A stretch of 64,000 nucleotides of DNA from Rhynchospora pubera (taxonomy: Eukaryota; Streptophyta; Magnoliopsida; Poales; Cyperaceae): NCBI GenBank assembly GCA_028095005.1, contig CM051463.1:4510295-4574294 (forward strand), written 5' to 3'. The notes beneath the pieces were generated by a model. The model was not told where the DNA came from. It saw only the letters and a list, made by a program, of their open reading frames with translations, and ran no database searches. Shown one piece after another: positions 57,506 through 64,000 of this stretch. A program made the position numbers and the translations under genes. Numbering within the stretch: the stretch's first letter is position 1; every line of letters begins with the position of its first letter.

Positions 57506-57908
57506 GAGGTAGACTAAAATCAATCGCAACTAACGAATGGGATCGTTAGTAACGGTGAAATCACATTTTTTGAGATTTTAACAGTCGATCTGAACAGTTC
57601 AATGTATTCTCCATATTTAAATCTCGATGGAGATCAAATTTTACATTTTTCTGAAATTTTTAATATTTTTTTGATATTTTACAAAATTCTTATTCTAAAC
57701 AATTATAGACCTCTCAATAACAGTGATTTTTAAAAATATAAAAAAATAATAATATAAATTCAGAAAAATATAAAATTTTGTCTCCAATGAAATTTCAATG
57801 TGAAGAACACATTAAATGGTTCAGATTATCCATTAGAACCTCAAAAATTAAGATATAACCGCGGCTGACGGATCCATCCGTCAATCGTGACTGATTTTAG
57901 TCTACCTC
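57506..57908. mobile_element. Palindromic Mutator-like MITE, 403 bp
   Basis: GAGGTAGACTAAAATCA at the left and its inverse at the right, flanked by the perfect 9-bp duplication TTAATTTGA (57497-57505 and 57909-57917). Near the ends are hairpins CTAACGA...TCGTTAG (57530-57549) and TGACGGATCCATCCGTCA (57866-57883). The centre (gatcaaattttacatttttc) resembles the copy at 55724. Confidence 0.9.
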
Positions 57909-57917
57909 TTAATTTGA

Positions 57918-60900
57918 ACAACACTCTCATTAATTTGGACATCGCTCTCGCTATATTATAACTATGCCTAAATGACTATGATGCAGATATTATTATGCTA
58001 CGGTAAGCTGGGATCCACACTAATGTTTAAACTCGTTCGTTGACTGAATAAGTTATTATTATCTGGCATAACATTTCAATAGTAATTTTTTTATTGTTTA
58101 TTTTGGTATGGATTCACACGTTGCGTATGTCGTGTGCTATGTGTCAATTTTCATTCCAATCCATCTCTTTATGAAATTTTGTTACCTTCATAGAAAGAAA
58201 AAGAAATTTAATAGCACCAGGAAAAAATAACGCCATAACATATAAAAGACAATTTTGAAAATATATAGCACGTGATTTTAAAATTATCGGTGCTGTAAAC
58301 AGAAGGGGGACGGCATTTTAAACTACAAACAAAAAAAAAATATTGCAAATGAAAGCAAGTCAATTTTTTATTAAGGGATTACTTACCTACATGAACTCAT
58401 AAACATGTATATAGACATAGTTCATTTTATTGCTTCATGGCGAAGTTAAAGCGAGATTCTTTACTTGTGACCGAATAGATCGACTTTTTTTTTTTTTTTT
58501 TTTTTGGGAAGAGGTAGATTAGTAAAATAATATCCCGTTTATAGGCTAGGAAGAAGTTTAAATTTACTATATTGTATTAATTAATGCTTGCTGAACGCAA
58601 TTAAATATATGGATTAAATTTATCCTTTTTTTTTTAGTTTTAGACTATTCCTATTTTCTGGGATTTTTTTTTGGAGCTCGCTTCAGATAAAAACTTCTTT
58701 TTTTCCCAAGAAAGAAAGAAATGCACTAGTAAATATATTATTTCTCTACATTAAAAAAGTTACTGAAAAAAAACGCGTCGTGCTTAATTCATACAAAGAA
58801 ATATACGTAAACTTTAATTCTTTAACAATTATATTGCAAATTAAATACACTATACGCATATTTGTCGAAATCAAGAAAGATAATTATATATATCAGCCGT
58901 CCGACGAAAATACATAAAAAAAATAAAATTTGATAATTAAAGGCCATAAATAATGCGAAACAGTTACAAAAGTTTTTTAAATTTGACATTCTATGCATTT
59001 TAAAGATTTACCAAACAAAGCTCGTTGATAAATTTAAGGTGGTTTTGCTATCAGGGTGAAATGAGTCGCCCATGGTTTCAGCAAATAAACAAAATTAGTC
59101 GTGTGGTTTCGGTTCGGCAAGTGCTCATTTGGGTAAAAGGGAACAAACAGGTGACGCAGCATTCTTTTAAAAGACCTCAAGTCGCATTAAAAAGACAATA
59201 TTTTGCGCAATTGGCAACAATAATTGCTCCAATTTTGCACACGGAAGAAAGCATTTCGCACATTTTCAACTTGTTAAGGTTGTGTAAGTGCGATTTATAA
59301 AATAGCATGGTTCATCCAAAATAGAATACTATGTCAAAAACCAGCAAGTTGCTTTGTTAAATGTGTCATCAGATGGACTGCCATTAACAAACTACAAAGC
59401 ATTTTATGATTTTTTAAATGATATGATTGATATTTTTTTCTGTAAATAAAAAAAGTTAAACCATCGAATTCAATGAATCATAATTAAACTATACTTCATT
59501 CTACATCATATGCCACTTTTCCCAAGTAATTTTATACCGTAAAGCAGTTAGAAAATACATGTTCCATAAATTAAAAAATTTAAAATATTATCACGGAAAG
59601 AAAACATGATAATCCTAAATCTAATCATGGGGTGTATTTTGTCACTTTAATGTCCTCATTACAAAAAATTAAAGTAATATGTTGTCGATTATCTTATTTT
59701 AGAAATAATGATAATTGAGTCAATTGACATAAAAAATATGTCGAAACGAAGCATATACAATTATGTGAAACTGTTATTGTACTTTTTATCTGCGCCTCCA
59801 AAAAGGTTTATGTTTTCTTTATTTGAGTTATTTATATTTTATAATAAAAATGTATTACAGCTTATGTAGAAAATATAAACACTACTTTTATAACATAGTT
59901 TATGAATTTGGGGATTCCATTAAATTTTATGTTGCATATATCTTCGACCTTTTATTTATAATTAAAGTCCTTTTAAATTATAAATAAATTTGTAATGCAT
60001 CACTATAACAGTTGTTACTTTATACCCCATCACACATTAATCCCCTTGGAACAGGTTATGCTTGGGGCAACAATTAATTACATTTATAGGAACAATTTTT
60101 TTTTTGTTAAATGACAAATTACCTTAGTCATTAAATTGTTGTGTGTAATTACTGAAACGAGTTGATTTGATTTATCAAATCTTAGTTCCAGATTGAATAA
60201 TCGAATTTAAAAATAAAATGTTGTGCTGACTCGAATGAATGTACAACTTAATCAATAAGCAACACATTTAAAAACAAAAAAGAGAAACGATTTTAATTGA
60301 CCTGTCATGCTTGCTATCAACTTCCTAAATCCAAATGTTTCAATCAATAAATTTGATGGTATATAAACACATGAAGAAAATTTGAACAGATTCTATTTTT
60401 CGTGTGCACAAAATTTAATAGTAGTATGAAATTTGCCATTTAAAATTCAAAATTGCATTTGGAGATAAAAACGATGTTTTTAACTAGACAGCCACTATCT
60501 AGTATTGTCTTAAAAAAAATAAAAACGATGTTGCCTAAGCAGTGTTTTTAATGATGTTGTTTTAACTGCTGGTTGCTAGTTTGATAGTATTTTAATAGAA
60601 GAAGATATTACTAGTATATTAATGTAGGCTTAAAGGTACTAATGATCTAGATCTACTAAAAGGAACGATCAAACACATTGTATGTATGATCGAGCCTTAA
60701 ATTTCTAATGTATTTAAAACTAGTGAGTAGTGACGCATCTAAAACACTTCTACACCCCACACCCACCGTTGTGTGCCACTAAAATCTATAATCACAATTG
60801 TGGGACTTTTGCTTTATTAAGTTTTATCCCTCTTTGAAATGTTGAAAAGTTAAAATGCTAACTGCATTACTTAGTCGAAATGTGTTCTTTATAATATCTT

Positions 60901-61419
60901 AAATGTGTTCTTTATAATTAAAATAAGTAGTGTATGAAATTTGATCGGTTTGAAACATAACTGATCATTTGTCTAAAAATTGGAAAAGTTAACAGTTGAC
61001 ACACTAGGAAGCTAATAATTATTAATTTTGCATTAAAATTAAGGAATTCGGTGTTATTTTTTTGGGTAATTTTGATAACCATTGAGTCGGTCAAAAGGGA
61101 AAAAAAATTATCATAAAATGTTGGTTCCGATATATCTCTTTTCAAAAATAGAACTGCATCACAATGCCGTGTATACAAATTATCTTCATCAATATCACAA
61201 ATGAGAGCATGCCGCTGTAAATTAATCTTTGTTGCTCTTTTTGCTTGTTAAAATAATTACAAGAAAAATTAATGTTCGCAATATAACATTTCGATTCATT
61301 TCATAAATAAAAGAAAAATAAAACTCGTGTAAGATCTCATGATTGGACTGTCATGACTATTATCTTGGACCTTATTATGGGACGTGATAAATTGCTTTAA
61401 AAAACTGATGGACATCATA
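57918..61419. other. Intergenic, AT-rich
   Basis: No gene or bounded element recognised in 3.5 kb. There is a T run of about 22 at 58484-58505. The 91-codon open frame at 59025-59300 (plus) has no recognisable domain and is not called. Confidence 0.45.
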
Positions 61420-61427
61420 GTTGGGCT

Positions 61428-61716
61428 TAGGCCTGTCAAACGTTGAAACAAAACACGGAACAACTTGTTTTCGTTTTCTGTTCCGTTTCAATAACGGAAC
61501 GAAAATTGTTGTTTCGTTTCCATTTTGTTTGACGTTCCGTCTTTCATTTACTATTGATTTCAGCCGATTTTCGTTTTTCGTTTCAGTAACGTTTACAAAT
61601 TTCAATTCCATTTCTGTTTCATTTTTGAAAACGAAACTGATTTCTCTTTCCTTTAACGTTCCGTTAGGACAGAACATAACAGAACTCAAAGTGGAACGTT
61701 AATATTGACATATCTA
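61428..61716. mobile_element. hAT MITE, 289 bp
   Basis: TAGGCCTGTCAA at the left and, inverted, TAGATATGTCAA at the right, flanked by the perfect 8-bp duplication GTTGGGCT (61420-61427 and 61717-61724). The interior repeats TTTCGTTTTC/GTTCCGTT motifs, as hAT ends often do. The open frames over it are not genes. Confidence 0.85.
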
Positions 61717-61724
61717 GTTGGGCT

Positions 61725-62107
61725 GTGACATTGATGAGTGATGACAACCACTACGAATAAAATTTCTGTATTTCATCCTTTGAGTCTCAAACAAAATTCT
61801 TTGTCACAAACAAAATTGTTTGTTCTCTGAACCTGCAGATAGCAGATAAAAAAAAAGGATACATTCCCACATTGGCATTGTAAATTTAAATTTCATCAGT
61901 ATCATCTTCTCAAATTCTACCAGAGAAAATCTCAAGGGAACCCAAATTAATCTCTAGTTAACCCCGAAACAAAAAATTAACCCATAAAAAAAAAAAAACA
62001 CAATGTAACCAATAAGCCATAGTCCATAGATGCCATCTAACATTGAACTGCTCATGAAAAATCAACCAACTTCGCCATGCACAGTCATGAAATGATGAAA
62101 CCCTTTT
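61725..62107 (-). other. 3' flank and UTR of the carrier gene
   Basis: Downstream of the carrier stop codon on the minus strand. No other feature seen. Confidence 0.5.
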
Positions 62108-63085
62108 CTAAAAATCAACTCCGGCGAACACCTTCTTCACCTGCTCTAGTGTCACAAACAGTACAACCGTGAACGGCCCCTGCCGTGTGACTGTCGGTAT
62201 AAATCCTTTATACAGCGACATCACCCCCTCCTTACTCACAGTCTTCACCAAACAGTCCATGGCACCGGCATATGGCGGCGGCTTCCCACATTCCACTTTC
62301 ATGTTCATAACCCTCGTCTTCACAACGTCCACCGGGTTTGATGCAGCTGCTGCCACCAACCCGGCGGTAAAACTAGCTGCCACATGGGTCCCGAGTCCAT
62401 CAGCCTCCTTCCCCCTCCAGCCCAGTATTGCTTCCTTTGCCTGGTCGTATGTCGCGAGTTGTGATGCTGTCACAATCATGGCACGGTTGATCGTCAGAGA
62501 TGATCCCGTCCAGAGGCTCTGAATTCCTTCATGGCGTACCATGCGGGTTATGGCATCACCGACACTTTTGTAATTACGGCGCTCAGCTATCGGGAGCCGA
62601 CCATCAGCCTGCATTCTGACCATTGCCACATCAGCTGGGTTGCCAACGGCAGCACCAATGCCACCAGAGATGAATCCGGCAGCAATTTTGAGTTGTACAG
62701 GGAGGGAGGTGCCGTTTCCATCAGCCGACCATTTCTTTTTCAAGTAATCATACAAGCCCATTCGAGTGGTGGAGTAAAGCGTTTGACGGAGGACAGTGGC
62801 AGAGACACCAGAGAAGAGGCCGAAAGGCCCCTCTGAGCGAAGAATTTGGGTTCCAACTGCTATTGGGCCGGGTTTACGAACAGGAGGAGGTGGCTGGAAG
62901 TGGTGGTGGGGCAATGCCATGGTGGCACCACTATGGAAGGAGAGCGCCGGCCGAAAAGCCGGGTTAGGAGGCGCAATGGTTTCTCCTTGGAGTTGCATTC
63001 TCACCTTGATCAGATCAAGAGGATGCGTGGAACAGCCGGCAATTACCGAGGCAATGCCTCCTTCGACAAATCCCTTCAGACCCAT
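62108..63085 (-). CDS. Mitochondrial dicarboxylate carrier (DIC/UCP5-like)
   Basis: An intronless gene for 325 aa, a normal length for the mitochondrial carrier family. The start is the first Met, with the conserved beginning MGLKGFVEGGIASVIAGC. It has the three tandem carrier repeats with signatures PLDLIKVRMQ (from residue 22), PADVAMVRMQ (150) and PVDVVKTRVM (251). The second has Met where Lys/Arg is usual, which is typical of the plant dicarboxylate carrier group. A loop at about 59-72 (PHHHFQPPPPVRKPG) is rich in His and Pro. The stretch FSGVSATVLRQTLYSTTRMG is strongly conserved. The family exchanges malate, oxaloacetate and other dicarboxylates for phosphate or sulfate across the inner mitochondrial membrane; the older name for this group is plant uncoupling protein 4-6. 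Confidence 0.93.
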   Translation of the reverse strand: MGLKGFVEGGIASVIAGCSTHPLDLIKVRMQLQGETIAPPNPAFRPALSFHSGATMALPHHHFQPPPPVRKPGPIAVGTQILRSEGPFGLFSGVSATVLRQTLYSTTRMGLYDYLKKKWSADGNGTSLPVQLKIAAGFISGGIGAAVGNPADVAMVRMQADGRLPIAERRNYKSVGDAITRMVRHEGIQSLWTGSSLTINRAMIVTASQLATYDQAKEAILGWRGKEADGLGTHVAASFTAGLVAAAASNPVDVVKTRVMNMKVECGKPPPYAGAMDCLVKTVSKEGVMSLYKGFIPTVTRQGPFTVVLFVTLEQVKKVFAGVDF

Positions 63086-63330
63086 CTCTGTTTTCTTGGA
63101 TCAAACTAAAAGGAGTTACCAAAAACAATGATTTCTTCTATGAAGCAGAGATAGATCGAATTGAATTCTACCAAATGGAGATCTCACTAGAGACCTTGAG
63201 ATGTGAGTGGAGATACAAGGAGATACAAGCGGAATGTGGGACTTGGCTTCTCTGTGACATATGCTAGGACACTATTAAAAGATTTTACTGTCTTTAGATT
63301 TGGTGAGAGACGAGAGACGCGAACAGAGAG

Positions 63331-63338
63331 TATTTATA
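63331..63338 (-). promoter_or_regulatory. TATA box of the carrier gene
   Basis: On the minus strand CTATAAATACTC, about 245 bp upstream of the ATG. This implies a leader of about 210 nt if it is used. Confidence 0.6.
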
Positions 63339-63404
63339 GTAGTAGAAGAAAAGAAGGAGAAGGCGACAAGGGAAGGTTTCAACTTTTTGAGCGAACATTA
63401 TAAT

Positions 63405-64000
63405 CGAAATGTAAAAAATCGGTATTCTTTTTGGAATTTTTCAAAGTGAACAGAACCCGTTGGTTGATTTGGAGAGAAAAGGACATGTTTTCTTCTTCGT
63501 TTCCTTTTCCTCTCCGCTTGACTCAAACGCGGAGAGGAATAGTCGAATGGAATGGAATGGTTCCTCCACTGGGTTTACTTACAACGGAGGCGGATGCGAT
63601 GCTCGAATCAATGCTTCTCCTAGGGTTTTGGAACTGATTCGCTAATTAGTGATCTCAGCCGTTGGATTTTGATATCCGACGATGGAGATCAGAGATGGGG
63701 GAATATTCTGGGCCAAGGGTGAAGCGTGTGGTATGCAGTTGGAATCGTCGTAGAGTCGGCACCAGAGAGGAGGTGGGTTTTCAATTTAGGTGTGCATTCT
63801 TTCAGTTAATGAAATTGAACCGGGTCAAAATAAGTATGGTAGAGACCCGCTAGACTAAAATTATAGAGAAAATAATGCAGAGAGTGTGGAGTTAGACCTG
63901 GTCTGGGCCCAGAAAGTTCTTCTTTAAACCACAGTTTAATTGGGCCTACAAAACGAAATTTTGACGGCTTCAAGAAAAATAGTTTATGTTGCTCATGGTT
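63405..64000. other. Upstream of the carrier gene; no gene seen
   Basis: More balanced base content than the rest, with the phrase agtgatctcagccgttggat (63649-63668), common in plant promoters and MITEs. The short plus-strand open frames overlap one another and show no domain. Confidence 0.4.

Noticed and set aside
59025..59300. 91-aa open frame, plus strand
   Set aside because: No recognisable domain; surrounding DNA is uniform intergenic sequence.
61421..61702. Two ~100-aa open frames
   Set aside because: They overlap on both strands of a hAT MITE with repetitive TTTCGTTTTC motifs.
62169..63131. Plus-strand open frames over the carrier gene
   Set aside because: Antisense shadows of a clear 325-aa mitochondrial carrier.

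Overview
This is a stretch of nuclear DNA from a flowering plant, most likely a eudicot. The evidence is spliced genes with GT-AG introns, a chloroplast CURT1/CAAD-type gene, a plant mitochondrial dicarboxylate-carrier gene, plant-type Copia, LINE, SINE, hAT and Mutator-like elements, and very AT-rich intergenic DNA. The species cannot be named from the sequence.

Layout. About 1-6.9 kb is a nest of small mobile elements: a gypsy-like solo LTR inside a short MITE, foldback elements, and a hAT element that itself contains a Mutator-like foldback element. 6.9-12.3 kb is a nearly complete, young Ty1/Copia element on the minus strand. 12.6-15.2 kb holds more MITEs. 16.2-26.7 kb is a 10.5-kb satellite array with monomers of about 170 bp whose orientation flips at about 21.1 kb. 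28.4-33.25 kb has a cytochrome P450 remnant and a dead LINE with a SINE inside it. 34.5-35.5 kb holds three 3' exons of a second CURT1-like gene. 37.3-42.7 kb has SINE remnants, a GC-rich plus tandem-repeat block, and a roughly 3-kb element bounded by inverted repeats of about 400-440 bp. 42.8-44.6 kb is an intact five-exon CURT1-like gene. 45-50 kb has two solo LTRs and many MITEs. 51.8-54.1 kb is a six-exon minus-strand gene of unknown function. 54.1-62 kb is intergenic with several well-bounded MITEs. 62.1-63.1 kb is an intronless mitochondrial carrier gene on the minus strand.

Only three genes look intact: the CURT1-like gene (185 aa), the unknown 248-aa gene, and the mitochondrial carrier (325 aa). 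Their splice sites and reading frames close exactly. They sit apart, are not co-regulated as an operon, and serve separate jobs (thylakoid membrane, unknown, mitochondrial inner membrane).

No clearly new multi-gene system was found. The observations most worth following are a family of 403-405 bp Mutator-like MITEs that keep a small hairpin near each end although the hairpin sequence differs between copies, the inverted two-armed satellite, and the inverted-repeat element that ends about 130 bp upstream of the CURT1-like start codon and carries its own promoter-like leader and a cluster of TGACGTCA boxes.
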